Assembly (NCBI GenBank): GCA_963764305.1
Contig: CAVXSD010000007.1
Span: 186,001 to 250,000 of the forward strand
Direction of reading: 5' to 3'
DNA from: Bog-473 sp963764305
Lineage (GTDB): Bacteria > Actinomycetota > Acidimicrobiia > Acidimicrobiales > RAAP-2
Length of the DNA stretch: 64,000 nt
Position numbers and translations under genes: made by a program. The notes below the pieces were generated by a model. That model did no database searches. It had not been told where the DNA came from and was given only the letters and a program-made list of their open reading frames with translations. Of this stretch, positions 23,660-32,537 are shown piece by piece. Every line of letters starts with the position of its first letter. The stretch's first letter is position 1.

Positions 23660-25087
23660 GTGCGAGGCATCATCAGTGCGGCGGGCTACGTCCCGTATCG
23701 CCGGTTGGCCCGGGCGGACATCGCGGCGTTCATGGGGAGCGGTGGCGGCAAGGGCACCCGTGCCGTGTCCTCGCACGACGAGGACACCACGACCCTCGGA
23801 GTCGAAGCGGCGCGGCTGGCCCTGCGCTCGGCACCGGGCCGCACCCCCGACACCCTGTGGTTCGCCACCTCCGTGCCCGCCTATCTCGACAAGACCAATG
23901 CAACTGCAGTCTCAGCGGCGCTCCGGCTACCCGGGGACGTGGGTGCGTACGACTTCGGCGGCGCGTTGCGCTCGGGAATGGGCTGTCTAATTGCGGCGCT
24001 GCGAGGCGCCGGGACCAATCTGGTCGTGGCCGGGGACATGCGCGACGGGCTCCCCACCAGCGCCGACGAGTCCGCCGGCGGGGATGCGGGCGCGGCCGTG
24101 CTCGTCGGCGACGGTTCCGAGGTCCTTGCCGAGCTGGTGGCGACGGCCTCGGCCACGGACGAGTTCACCGACCGCTGGCGGGCCCCGGGTGACCGCACCT
24201 CCAAGCTGTGGGAGGAGCGTTTCGGTGAGAACCGCTACGCGGCACTGGGCCAGGACGCCCTGGCCAGAGCTTTGAAATCCGCCGGTCTGGAGGCCGAGGA
24301 GGTCGGGCGCCTGGTGGTGACCGGCATGCACGGGCGGGCGGTCTCCGGGCTGGTCAAGAAGCTGGGTCTGGGTGACTCGGTGGTGGTCGATGACCTGACG
24401 TCGAGCGTCGGCCAGACCGGCACGGCCCATCCGCTCCTGGTGCTCGCCAGCGCCCTGGAGTCGATGGCGGCCGCCGGCGCGCCGGCCGGGATGACCGTGG
24501 TGGCGCTGCACCTGGCCGACGGCGCGGACGCCGTCGTCCTGCGTACGACCGAGGCGCTGGCGGGGTGGCGCCCCACTCGCCCTGTCGCCGATCAGGTTGC
24601 CACCGGGGCGCCCCTCCCCTACGCCAAGTTCCTGGCCTGGCGGGGCCAGCTCCAGCCTGAGCCACCCCGTCGCCCCGAGCCGCCCCGGGTGTCGAGCACG
24701 GCGGCCTACCGCAACGAGGAGTGGAAGTTCGGCTTCGTGGGCTCGAAGGACCGCAGCTCGGGCGCCGTCCACCTGCCCCCGTCACGCGTCTCCATGGAGG
24801 GCGGTGCCGTCGACGACATGGAGCCGGTGGCCATGGCCGACGCCACTGGCACCGTGGTCACTTCTACCATCGACCGCCTGGCCTACTCGCCGAGCCCGCC
24901 TATCGTGTTCGCCGTGGTGGACTTCGATGGGGGCGGCCGGTATCCGGTCGAACTGACCGACGCCGACGCGGACGAGATCCGCGCCGGCAGCCGCGTCGAG
25001 ATGACGTTCCGCCGGCTCTTCAGCGCCGATGGCATCCACGACTACTTCTGGAAGGCGCGCCCGGTGCGCACGGGAGGAGGGACCTGA
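23660..25087 (+). CDS. HMG-CoA synthase-like protein fused to an OB-fold (DUF35) domain
   Basis: 475 residues from GTG 23660, which has no ribosome site but a TAGGCT box 8 nt upstream. Residues 1-330 show the double thiolase fold of the HMG-CoA synthase/KAS III group (GTRAVSSHDEDTTTLGVEAA, YLDKTNATAVSAAL, SSVGQTGTAHPLLVL). The position of the nucleophilic cysteine reads GGALRSGMG, so the usual Cys is missing. Residues about 345-475 form a DUF35-like OB domain whose zinc-ribbon cysteines are absent (VGSKDRSSGAVHLPPSR). The protein may bind acyl-CoA and support the thiolase encoded next (1-nt overlap) rather than condense substrates itself; that is inference. Confidence 0.85.
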   Translation: MRGIISAAGYVPYRRLARADIAAFMGSGGGKGTRAVSSHDEDTTTLGVEAARLALRSAPGRTPDTLWFATSVPAYLDKTNATAVSAALRLPGDVGAYDFGGALRSGMGCLIAALRGAGTNLVVAGDMRDGLPTSADESAGGDAGAAVLVGDGSEVLAELVATASATDEFTDRWRAPGDRTSKLWEERFGENRYAALGQDALARALKSAGLEAEEVGRLVVTGMHGRAVSGLVKKLGLGDSVVVDDLTSSVGQTGTAHPLLVLASALESMAAAGAPAGMTVVALHLADGADAVVLRTTEALAGWRPTRPVADQVATGAPLPYAKFLAWRGQLQPEPPRRPEPPRVSSTAAYRNEEWKFGFVGSKDRSSGAVHLPPSRVSMEGGAVDDMEPVAMADATGTVVTSTIDRLAYSPSPPIVFAVVDFDGGGRYPVELTDADADEIRAGSRVEMTFRRLFSADGIHDYFWKARPVRTGGGT

Positions 25088-26280
25088 TGGGCTCGCACGG
25101 CGTCCGCGACAAGGTGGCCATCGTCGGCATGGGCTGCACGAAGTTCGCCGAGCTGTGGGACAAGGGTCTCGACGACCTCATTGTCGACGCCAGTACGGAG
25201 GCCTTCGCCTCGGCCGGCGTGTCCAAGGAGGACGTCGACGCCTACTGGTTCGGGACGGCCCAGAGCGGGATGAGCGGCATCACGTTGGCCCGGCCGCTGC
25301 AGCTGCACAACAAGCCGGTCACCAGGGTGGAGAACTACTGCGCCACCGGCGCCGAGGCGCTGCGCGGCGCGGTCTACGCGGTGGCCTCGGGCGCCTACGA
25401 CGTGGCTATGGCTGTCGGCGCCGAGAAGGTCAAGGACAGCGGGTATCAGGGCCTCAACGCGATGAACCCCCCGGGGGACGGGACGGCGCGCACCCTCACG
25501 GCGGCGGCGATGTTCTCCATGGTGGCACCCGCGTACGGTCAGAAGTACGGCGTGGACGACGAGACCATGGCCGATGTGCTGGCCTCCATCGCTGTCAAGA
25601 ACCACCACAACGGTGCGCGTAACCCGCGGGCCCAGTTCCGTCGCGAGATCACCAAGGAGACAGCGCTCGGCTCCCCCCGCCTGGCCGGCACCCTCGGCGT
25701 GTTCGACTGTGCAGGGGTCGCCGACGGCGCGGCCGCCGCCATCGTGGTGCGGGCCGAGGACGCGCTGGACTACACGGACAAGCCGATCTATATCAAGGCG
25801 CTCTCGTTCGCGGCAGGGAGCGGGTCGGGTCTCATCGACCCGGGCTACGACTACACCCACTTCCCCGAGTGCGAGGCCGCAGCGGCCGACGCCTACGAGC
25901 AGGCCGGCATCACCGACCCGCGGCGGCAGCTCGCCATGGCGGAGGTGCACGACTGCTTCACGCCGACGGAGCTGGTGCTGATGGAGGACTTGGGCTTCGC
26001 TCCCCGGGGAACGGCGTGGAAAGAGGTTCTGGCCGGCACGTTCGACCTGGACGGCGACCTCCCGATCAACCCCGACGGCGGATTGAAGTCATTCGGGCAC
26101 CCGGTGGGCGCCTCGGGTCTGCGCATGTTCTTCGAGTGCTGGCTGCAGATGCGGCGCGAGGCCCCGGAAGACCGCCAGATCGCCACGACCGACCGCGGGC
26201 TGGCCCTGACGCACAACCTGGGCGGCTACCCGGGCGAGATGGTGTCGTTCGTCTCGGTGGTCGGCTCGCACCTCGACTGA
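25087..26280 (+). CDS. Thiolase/acetyl-CoA acetyltransferase (lipid-transfer type)
   Basis: 397 residues from ATG 25087, overlapping the previous stop by 1 nt (TGATG). The complete thiolase set is present: nucleophile C85 in VENYCATGAEAL, the HDCFTPTEL block at about 285, and GHPVGASG at about 337. It is therefore predicted to be active, unlike the thiolase-like gene at 0.4 kb. Its coupling to the HMG-CoA synthase/DUF35 fusion matches actinobacterial thiolase-DUF35 complexes of beta-oxidation. The unit shares its operator with the acyl-CoA operon at 13.9-18.5 kb, so the two probably act in one pathway. Confidence 0.92.
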   Translation: MGSHGVRDKVAIVGMGCTKFAELWDKGLDDLIVDASTEAFASAGVSKEDVDAYWFGTAQSGMSGITLARPLQLHNKPVTRVENYCATGAEALRGAVYAVASGAYDVAMAVGAEKVKDSGYQGLNAMNPPGDGTARTLTAAAMFSMVAPAYGQKYGVDDETMADVLASIAVKNHHNGARNPRAQFRREITKETALGSPRLAGTLGVFDCAGVADGAAAAIVVRAEDALDYTDKPIYIKALSFAAGSGSGLIDPGYDYTHFPECEAAAADAYEQAGITDPRRQLAMAEVHDCFTPTELVLMEDLGFAPRGTAWKEVLAGTFDLDGDLPINPDGGLKSFGHPVGASGLRMFFECWLQMRREAPEDRQIATTDRGLALTHNLGGYPGEMVSFVSVVGSHLD

Positions 26281-26296
26281 GCAGGCGGCCGCAGGG

Positions 26297-27520
26297 TCAC
26301 TGCACCACCTTGGCCAACTCGACGTTCGGGTCATGTAGGCGGCTGACGTCGACGGGTCGCTTCGCCGCCACCAGGTCAGCGATCGGGTCGGCCATGTCCC
26401 ATATGTTCACGGCCATGCCCGCGAGCAGCCGGTCGCCCTTCAGCCAGAAGGCGATGAACTCCCGCGTACCGGGATCGCCCCGATAGACGATCCGGTCCCA
26501 GTCGACGGCATAGCCCGAGTACTCCATGCCGACGTCGTACTGATCGGAGAAGAAGTACGGGATCTTCTCGTAGGGCGTGGGCATGCCGAGCATGTTCTTG
26601 GCGGCCACCGGACCTTGGTTGAGCGCCGCCGACCAGTGCTCCAACCGGATCCGCGCGTTGAGGACCGGATGCCAGGCGTTGGCCAGGTCGCCGGCGGCGA
26701 AGACCCCGGGGACGCTCGATTCGAGGAACTCGTTGGTGACCACCCCGTTCTCCAGCTCGAGCCCTGCTTCCGCTGCCAAGGCGATCCGCGGCGTCACCCC
26801 CACACCCACCACGATCAGATCGCCCCGCACCACGGTGTCGTCGACCAGGCGGACCTCATCGGCCCGGGGGAACCCCCGCAACTCCGCCACCCCGTTCCCG
26901 AGGTGCCATTCCACACCGTGATCGGCGTGGACGTCCCGGTAGAAGGCGCCGAGCTCGGGTCCGAGCACGCGCTCGAGCGGCAGGTCGGCTGCCTCCACCA
27001 CTGCGACCTCCGCCCCCAGCTGACGGGCCGACGCCGCCACCTCACACCCGATCCAACCGCCTCCAATGACCACGACGCGGCCGGCGGCGCGAATGGCGGA
27101 CTGCAGGCGATCAGAATCGGCCGCGGTGCGCAGGTACAGGACGCCCTCGAGGTCTGACCCCGGGACCGTCAGATGCCGGGGCTCCGCTCCCGTGGTCAGG
27201 AGTAGCGCGTCGTAGGCGAGGTGCTCACCGGAGGCAAGTACCACCTCATGCTTCGTTGTGTCGAGCGCCTGCACATGCGTCGACACGCGGAGATCGATGT
27301 CGTGCTTCTCGTAGTAGTTCTCGTCGTGCACGAAGACCGTGTCGAGGCCGGCCTTGCCCTGCAGGTACTCCTTCGAGAGCGGTGGCCGTTCGTAGGGCCG
27401 CACCGGTTCGTCGCCCAGCAGGGTCACTTTGCCTGCGAACCCTTCGTCTCGCAGGGTCTGGGCCGCCTTGGCTCCCGCCAGGCTTGCGCCGACGATGATG
27501 AACGTGCGGACGTCGGTCAT
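26297..27520 (-). CDS. FAD-dependent ferredoxin/rubredoxin reductase-like oxidoreductase
   Basis: 407 residues from ATG 27520 with an AGAAGG site. The FAD-binding dinucleotide fold is FIIVGASLAGAKAAQTLR, the NAD(P)H fold RVVVIGGGWIGCEVAASA (about residue 150), and the second FAD block GVFAAGDLANAW. The C-terminal domain (YFFSDQYDVGMEYSGYA) is that of rhodocoxin/putidaredoxin reductase-type enzymes, which feed electrons to ferredoxins of P450 or Rieske oxygenases. No ferredoxin gene lies beside it. A Rieske oxygenase at 50.2 kb is a possible but distant client. The 294-nt gap upstream presumably holds its promoter. Confidence 0.9.
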   Translation of the reverse strand: MTDVRTFIIVGASLAGAKAAQTLRDEGFAGKVTLLGDEPVRPYERPPLSKEYLQGKAGLDTVFVHDENYYEKHDIDLRVSTHVQALDTTKHEVVLASGEHLAYDALLLTTGAEPRHLTVPGSDLEGVLYLRTAADSDRLQSAIRAAGRVVVIGGGWIGCEVAASARQLGAEVAVVEAADLPLERVLGPELGAFYRDVHADHGVEWHLGNGVAELRGFPRADEVRLVDDTVVRGDLIVVGVGVTPRIALAAEAGLELENGVVTNEFLESSVPGVFAAGDLANAWHPVLNARIRLEHWSAALNQGPVAAKNMLGMPTPYEKIPYFFSDQYDVGMEYSGYAVDWDRIVYRGDPGTREFIAFWLKGDRLLAGMAVNIWDMADPIADLVAAKRPVDVSRLHDPNVELAKVVQ

Positions 27521-27814
27521 GGTGACCTTCTCTCGATTGGATTCGAACGAGCACCGAGAAGTGCGGCACATCGAGATTCTCGGCCAGGACAGCAACCGGT
27601 TTCGGAGCCGCCCGGCGTTTTCTTAACTTCTCTCTTGCTGACTTTAGAAGCGAATCCAGGCGGACGTCTCGACAGGCAGGATCGACCTGGTGCGGGCGGA
27701 GGGCGTAGGTGTTGTGCCCGAGGCCGAGCGCGCGTGCATGTCCGTTCCCGGCGTGCGGGCCGGTGACGCCCGCACGCTGACCTCGGCCATCGGGGAGCCC
27801 GGGTGGACGGCGAG

Positions 27815-28936
27815 TCAGTCCAACAGCTGGGCGAGCGGAGTGAAGGCCATGCCGTGGGCGTCGGCCACCGGCTTGTAGACGACCTGGCCGTCGGCCACGT
27901 TCACGCCTTCAGCGAGCGCCGAGTTGGCCCGCACCGCCCGCTGCCACCCCTGGTCGGCGATGCTCAGGGTGTAGGGCAGGGTGGCATTGGCCAGCGCGTG
28001 GGTCGACGTGTGCGGCACCGCACCAGGCATGTTCGCCACGCAATAGAAGACCGAGCCGTGCACGTCGAACGTCGGGTTCGAGTGCGTCGTCGGGCGGGTC
28101 GACTCGAAACAGCCGCCCTGGTCGACAGAGATGTCGACCAGCACGGAGCCGTGCCGCATCTTCTCGACCAAGGCATCGGAGACCAGGCGCGGCGCCCGGG
28201 CACCCACGACGAGGACCGCGCCGATCACGATGTCGGCCTCGAGGCAGACCTCCTCAATGGCGTGCTCCGAGGAGGCGACGGTCTCGAGGGCGCCGCGGAA
28301 GTGGTGGTCCACTTCGCGCAAGCGGTCGAGGTTGCGGTCCAGCACGAAGACCTCCGAGTGCATGCCCACAGCCATGGTGGCGGCGGCGAAACCGGCCACA
28401 CCGGCGCCCAGGATGACGACGCGCGCGGCGCGTACCCCGGGGACCCCGCACACCAGCACTCCCCTGCCGCCGCCGGGCCGCATCAGGTGATGGGACCCCA
28501 TCAACGGGGCCATCCTTCCGGCGACCTCGCTCATGGGCGCCAGGAGCGGCAGCGAATTGTCCTCCTGGCGCACGGTCTCGTAGGCGATGGCCACGTTGCC
28601 GGCCGCGACGAGCGCCTCGGTGCACTCGCGTGACGCGGCCAGATGCAGGTAGGTGAAGAGCGTCTGGTCCCTTCTCGCCCCCAGGAGCGGATACTCCTCG
28701 GCGATCGGCTCCTTCACCTTGCACACCAGGTCGGCCGCCGCCCACACGTCCTCGGCGGAATCGAGGATCTTCGCCCCGGTCCGGGCGAAATCGCCGTCGG
28801 GCATGGACGAGCCGTCGCCCGCGCCCTTCTCGACACACACCGTGTGACCGGCCGACGTGAGCTCACGCACGCCGGCCGGCGTGATGGCGACCCGCCACTC
28901 GTCGGCCTTCACCTCACTGGGGACCCCGACGATCAT
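27815..28936 (-). CDS. ald: Alanine dehydrogenase
   Basis: 373 residues, standard length. N-terminal catalytic domain MIVGVPSEVKADEWRVAITP, the pyruvate-binding lysine in CKVKEP, the conserved histidine in LFTYLHLAAS, the NAD-binding Rossmann block RVVILGAGVAGFAAATMAVG and the catalytic aspartate in LVDISVDQGGC. It interconverts L-alanine and pyruvate with NAD. It starts 3 nt after the aldehyde dehydrogenase stop and so is the second gene of that leftward operon. It would recycle alanine formed by the divergent class III aminotransferase when pyruvate is the amino acceptor, which ties the cluster together. Confidence 0.95.
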   Translation of the reverse strand: MIVGVPSEVKADEWRVAITPAGVRELTSAGHTVCVEKGAGDGSSMPDGDFARTGAKILDSAEDVWAAADLVCKVKEPIAEEYPLLGARRDQTLFTYLHLAASRECTEALVAAGNVAIAYETVRQEDNSLPLLAPMSEVAGRMAPLMGSHHLMRPGGGRGVLVCGVPGVRAARVVILGAGVAGFAAATMAVGMHSEVFVLDRNLDRLREVDHHFRGALETVASSEHAIEEVCLEADIVIGAVLVVGARAPRLVSDALVEKMRHGSVLVDISVDQGGCFESTRPTTHSNPTFDVHGSVFYCVANMPGAVPHTSTHALANATLPYTLSIADQGWQRAVRANSALAEGVNVADGQVVYKPVADAHGMAFTPLAQLLD

Positions 28937-28939
28937 GGG

Positions 28940-30367
28940 CTACTCCTCGATATTGCTCATCACGTGCTTGATGCGCGTGTAGTCCTCGAACCCGTAGGCC
29001 GAGAGGTCCTTGCCGTACCCGGAGCGCTTGAAGCCGCCATGCGGCATCTCGGCGACCAGTGGGATGTGCGTGTTGATCCACACGCAGCCGAAGTCGAGGT
29101 CACGCGCCATGCGCATGGCCCGGCCGTGGTCGCGCGTCCACACCGACGAAGCCAGCCCGTACTCCACTCCGTTGGCCCACTGGAGCGCCTCGGCCTCGTC
29201 GCTGAACTCCTGCACGGTGATCACCGGCCCGAACACCTCGGATTGCACCAGCTCGTCGTCCTGGCGCAGGCCGGCGACGACGGTCGGAGCGAAGCAATAG
29301 CCGCGCTCGCCGACCGGGGTACCGCCGGTGGCGACCGACGCGTGCGACGGGGTGCGCTCCAGGAAGCCGCGCACGCGCTCGAGCTGGTTCGCGTTGTTCA
29401 ACGGCCCGTAGTCGGCGTCCTCGTTGTCGGTGCCGCCGACCGTCGTCCCCTCGGCCTGCTCGACCAGGGCGGCCAGCAAGGCCTCGTGCACCCGCGGACC
29501 CGCCAGCACGCGGGTGGCGGCCGTGCAGTCCTGCCCCGCATTGAAGTAGCCCGCGCCCGCGATCCCTTCCGCCGCGGCCGCGGAGTCGGCGTCGTCGAAC
29601 ACGATGACAGGGGCCTTCCCGCCCAGCTCGAGGTGCACCCGCTTGAGGGTGGGGGCCGCCGACGCCGCGACCTCCATGCCGGCCCGCACCGAACCTGTCA
29701 CCGACACCATGGCCGGCGTGTCGTGCACGACCAGGGCCCGGCCGGTGTCGCGGTCGCCGCAGACCACGTTGAAGACGCCCGGCGGCAGGTGCTCGGCCAT
29801 GATCTCGGCCATGAGCAACGCGGTGACCGGGGTGGTGTCCGAGGGCTTGAGCACCATGGTGTTCCCTGCGGCCAATGCCGGGGCGAACTTCCACACCGCC
29901 ATCATCATCGGGTAGTTCCACGGCGTGACGGCACCGCAGACGCCGAGCGGCTCGCGCCGCACGAACGACGTGTGGCCGGCCAGGTACTCCGCCGCGGCCA
30001 GGCCCTCGAGGTTGCGGGCAGCGCCGGCAAAGAAGCGGATCTGGTCGACCATCGGCGGGATCTCCTCGTCCATGGTCAGCTGGAAGGGCTTGCCGGTGTT
30101 CTCGGACTCCGCCCGCACCAGGTCCTCGGCCCTGGCTTCCAGGGCGTCGGCGATCCGGATGAGCGCCAGGCTGCGCTCCGAGGGGGTCGTGCGCTTCCAG
30201 GAGGTGAAGGCGCCCGCCGCCACTCGGAGCGCGTGATCGATGTCGGCCGCCCCAGAGACGGGTGCCTCCGCGAACCGCACTCCGGTGCTCGGGTCGATCA
30301 GGGGTGCACTGGGCCCGTCTTCGGCGTCCCGGTAGGCGCCCCCGACGAAGTTCTGCAGCTTGCGCAT
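28940..30367 (-). CDS. NAD-dependent aldehyde dehydrogenase (aminobutyraldehyde type)
   Basis: 475 residues from ATG 30367 (AAAGGAG site). Catalytic cysteine in FNAGQDCTAATRV (about C281) and general-base glutamate in HLELGGKAPVIV (about E246), with the VTPWNYPMMMAVWKFAPAL substrate-entry block. The closest family pattern is gamma-aminobutyraldehyde/betaine aldehyde dehydrogenase. It would oxidise the aldehyde formed from a diamine or amino acid by the divergent aminotransferase or flavoprotein. It heads an operon with alanine dehydrogenase, divergent from the Lrp gene, with Lrp-like sites in the gap. Confidence 0.92.
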   Translation of the reverse strand: MRKLQNFVGGAYRDAEDGPSAPLIDPSTGVRFAEAPVSGAADIDHALRVAAGAFTSWKRTTPSERSLALIRIADALEARAEDLVRAESENTGKPFQLTMDEEIPPMVDQIRFFAGAARNLEGLAAAEYLAGHTSFVRREPLGVCGAVTPWNYPMMMAVWKFAPALAAGNTMVLKPSDTTPVTALLMAEIMAEHLPPGVFNVVCGDRDTGRALVVHDTPAMVSVTGSVRAGMEVAASAAPTLKRVHLELGGKAPVIVFDDADSAAAAEGIAGAGYFNAGQDCTAATRVLAGPRVHEALLAALVEQAEGTTVGGTDNEDADYGPLNNANQLERVRGFLERTPSHASVATGGTPVGERGYCFAPTVVAGLRQDDELVQSEVFGPVITVQEFSDEAEALQWANGVEYGLASSVWTRDHGRAMRMARDLDFGCVWINTHIPLVAEMPHGGFKRSGYGKDLSAYGFEDYTRIKHVMSNIEE

Positions 30368-30438
30368 GTGGCTCCTTTTCCTCACCTGGCCCGTTGGCTA
30401 CAGGATCACAGATGATCGGGCTGCCAACAAGCGTTTCC

Positions 30439-30504
30439 GCAGTATTGGGACCACAATGTGACGAATTCTGCTTGACTAGGGGGCTGAAGATGACACAATT
30501 CTGC
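30439..30504. promoter_or_regulatory. Three related Lrp-type half-sites between aldehyde dehydrogenase and Lrp genes
   Basis: GCAGTATTG (30439-30447) and two direct copies of the reverse form, TGACGAATTCTGC (30459-30471) and TGACACAATTCTGC (30491-30504), lie in the 183-nt divergent gap. The shared core is AATTCTGC or its complement GCAGAATT. Centres are about 24 and 33 nt apart. Arrayed degenerate sites like this are usual for Lrp/AsnC octamers; binding by the adjacent regulator is inferred. Confidence 0.55.
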
Positions 30505-30550
30505 AGAACGGGTCTCACCCCCCGAGGCCAGAAGCGAAGAGAGGTGTGAG

Positions 30551-31060
30551 ATGCCCGACGCCGAGGAGTCGGTGGAGGCGGGCCCGCGGAGCGAACCGGT
30601 GCAAGCGACGAGCACCCTCCTCGATGCGCCCAACCGGGCCATCATCGAGGCACTGCAGCGCGACGGGCGCCAGCCCTACGGGGCGATCGCCGAGCAGGTC
30701 GGCCTGTCCGAGGCGGCCGTGCGCCGCCGCGTCCAGCGCCTGCGGGAGTCGGGGATCATGCAGATCGTCGCAGTCACCGACCCGCTGCAGCTCGGGTTCA
30801 CCAGGCAGGCCATGATCGGGATCTCGGTGGAGGGCGATGTCCGCCAGGTGGCCGAGAAGCTCTCGGCCATGCAGGAGGTCGACTACGTCGTCATGTGCGC
30901 CGGGTCCTTCGACATCCTGGCCGAGATCGTCTGCGAGGACGACGAGCGGCTGCTGCACGTCCTCAACGACTCCGTGCGCTCCATCCCGGGCGTGCGGACC
31001 ACCGAGACGTTCCTGTACCTGAAGTTGGCCAAGCAGACCTACACCTGGGGCACGCGGTGA
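30551..31060 (+). CDS. Lrp/AsnC-family transcriptional regulator
   Basis: 169 residues. A 23-residue polar leader precedes the winged HTH (LLDAPNRAIIEALQRDGR, IAEQVGLSEAAVRRRVQRLR). The C-terminal RAM effector domain runs from about residue 88 (VDYVVMCAGSFDILAEIVCE, SIPGVRTTETFLYLKL). Lrp proteins sense amino acids; AldR of this family controls alanine dehydrogenase in mycobacteria. Here it sits between two divergent arms that include alanine dehydrogenase, an aldehyde dehydrogenase and an aminotransferase. It probably controls both arms and itself through the repeats upstream. The GAGAGGTGTG leader holds a weak ribosome site. Confidence 0.9.
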   Translation: MPDAEESVEAGPRSEPVQATSTLLDAPNRAIIEALQRDGRQPYGAIAEQVGLSEAAVRRRVQRLRESGIMQIVAVTDPLQLGFTRQAMIGISVEGDVRQVAEKLSAMQEVDYVVMCAGSFDILAEIVCEDDERLLHVLNDSVRSIPGVRTTETFLYLKLAKQTYTWGTR

Positions 31061-31088
31061 GCGGCCCCTCTGATCCGTCGGAGGACCG

Positions 31089-32537
31089 ATGACTACGAAG
31101 AACAACGCTCGTGCCGGTTGGGGAGCGAACTCCGAGACGAGCGAAGAGACGCTCCAGGCGGGGATCGAGAACACCGAGACACCGCACCTGAGCGACCAGG
31201 CCAAGCGAAACCTGTGGATGCACTTCAGCCGGATGGGCTCCTACGAGGACCACGAGATCCCGGTGATCGTGCGCGGCGAGGGCGCCTACGTGTGGGACCA
31301 GCACGGGAAGCGCTACCTCGACGGTCTGGCCGGGCTGTTCACCTCACAGATCGGCCACGGCCGCACCGAGCTGGCGGAGGCCGGCGCCAAGCAGGCGGGC
31401 ACGCTGGCGTACTTCCCGCTGTGGACGTACGCCCACCCCCGCGCCATCGAACTGGCCGAACGGGTGGCGAACTACGCCCCCGGCGACCTCAACCGCGTCT
31501 TCTTCACCACGGGCGGCTCCGAGGCGGTCGAGTCGGCCTGGAAGCTGGCCCGCCAATACTTCCGCATCACCGGGCAACCGCAGCGGACCAAGGTGATCAG
31601 CCGCTACATCGCCTACCACGGCACGTCGATGGGTGCGTTGTCCATCACCGGCATCCCCGCCCTGCGGACGCCCTTCGAGCCGCTGGTGCCCGGCGCGATC
31701 AAGGTGCCCAACACCAACTTCTACCGCGCCGAGGTGTTCGCCGACGACGAGGTGGCGTTCGGCCGGTGGGCCGCCGACGAGATCGAGCGAGCCATTGAGC
31801 GAGAGGGCTCCGACACGGTGGCGGCCGTGTTCCTCGAGCCGGTGCAGAACGCCGGCGGGTGCTTCCCGCCGCCCCCGGGCTACTTCGAGCGGGTGCGCGA
31901 GATCTGCGACCGCCACGGCGTGCTGTTGGTATCGGACGAGGTGATTTGCGCCTTCGGGCGCCTCGGCGATTGGTTCGGCGCCCTGCGTTACGCGTTCCAG
32001 CCCGACATCATCACGGTGGCCAAGGGCCTGACCTCGGGCTATGCCCCCCTCGGCGCCATGATCGCCTCGGACCGGCTGATGGAGCCCTTCCTCCGGCCGG
32101 GCGCGTCGTTCCTGCACGGGTTCACGTTCGCCGGGCATCCGGTCAGTTGCGCGGTGGCCCTGGCCAACCTCGACGTCTTCGAGGGCGAGCGGATCCTGCA
32201 GCACGTGCAGACGATGGAGCCGGCCTTCCGCAGCGCGCTCGACGGGCTCATGGACCTTCCCATCGTGGGCAACGTGCGCGGCGCGGGCTTCTTCTACGGC
32301 ATTGAGCTCGTCAAGGACAAGGAGACGCGCCTCTCCTTCGACGACGACGAGTCCGAGCGCCTGCTGCGCGGCTTCCTCTCCGGCGCGCTGTTCGAGGCCG
32401 GTCTCATCTGCCGCGCCGACGACCGCGGCGACCCGGTGGTGCAGCTCTCCCCGCCGCTGATCTGCGGCCAGGAGGAGATCGACCTCATGGCCGCGATACT
32501 GCGCGAAGTGCTCACCGAGGCGTGGCGCAGGCTGTAG
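31089..32537 (+). CDS. Class III aminotransferase (omega-amino acid/putrescine-pyruvate type)
   Basis: 482 residues. PLP lysine in ITVAKGLTSGYAPLGA (about K312), the aspartate in LLVSDEVICAFGRLG, and the GGSEAVESAWKLAR phosphate-binding region. The N-terminal HLSDQAKRNLWMHFSRMGSY block is that of the omega-amino acid/diamine:pyruvate aminotransferase branch. It would remove an amino group from a diamine or beta-amino acid, with pyruvate becoming alanine. The aldehyde product could go to the divergent aldehyde dehydrogenase, and alanine to alanine dehydrogenase. It overlaps the next gene by 16 nt. Confidence 0.92.
   Translation: MTTKNNARAGWGANSETSEETLQAGIENTETPHLSDQAKRNLWMHFSRMGSYEDHEIPVIVRGEGAYVWDQHGKRYLDGLAGLFTSQIGHGRTELAEAGAKQAGTLAYFPLWTYAHPRAIELAERVANYAPGDLNRVFFTTGGSEAVESAWKLARQYFRITGQPQRTKVISRYIAYHGTSMGALSITGIPALRTPFEPLVPGAIKVPNTNFYRAEVFADDEVAFGRWAADEIERAIEREGSDTVAAVFLEPVQNAGGCFPPPPGYFERVREICDRHGVLLVSDEVICAFGRLGDWFGALRYAFQPDIITVAKGLTSGYAPLGAMIASDRLMEPFLRPGASFLHGFTFAGHPVSCAVALANLDVFEGERILQHVQTMEPAFRSALDGLMDLPIVGNVRGAGFFYGIELVKDKETRLSFDDDESERLLRGFLSGALFEAGLICRADDRGDPVVQLSPPLICGQEEIDLMAAILREVLTEAWRRL

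Noticed and set aside
28643..30415. Rightward open frame of 590 codons
   Set aside because: Antisense to alanine and aldehyde dehydrogenases; no family pattern.
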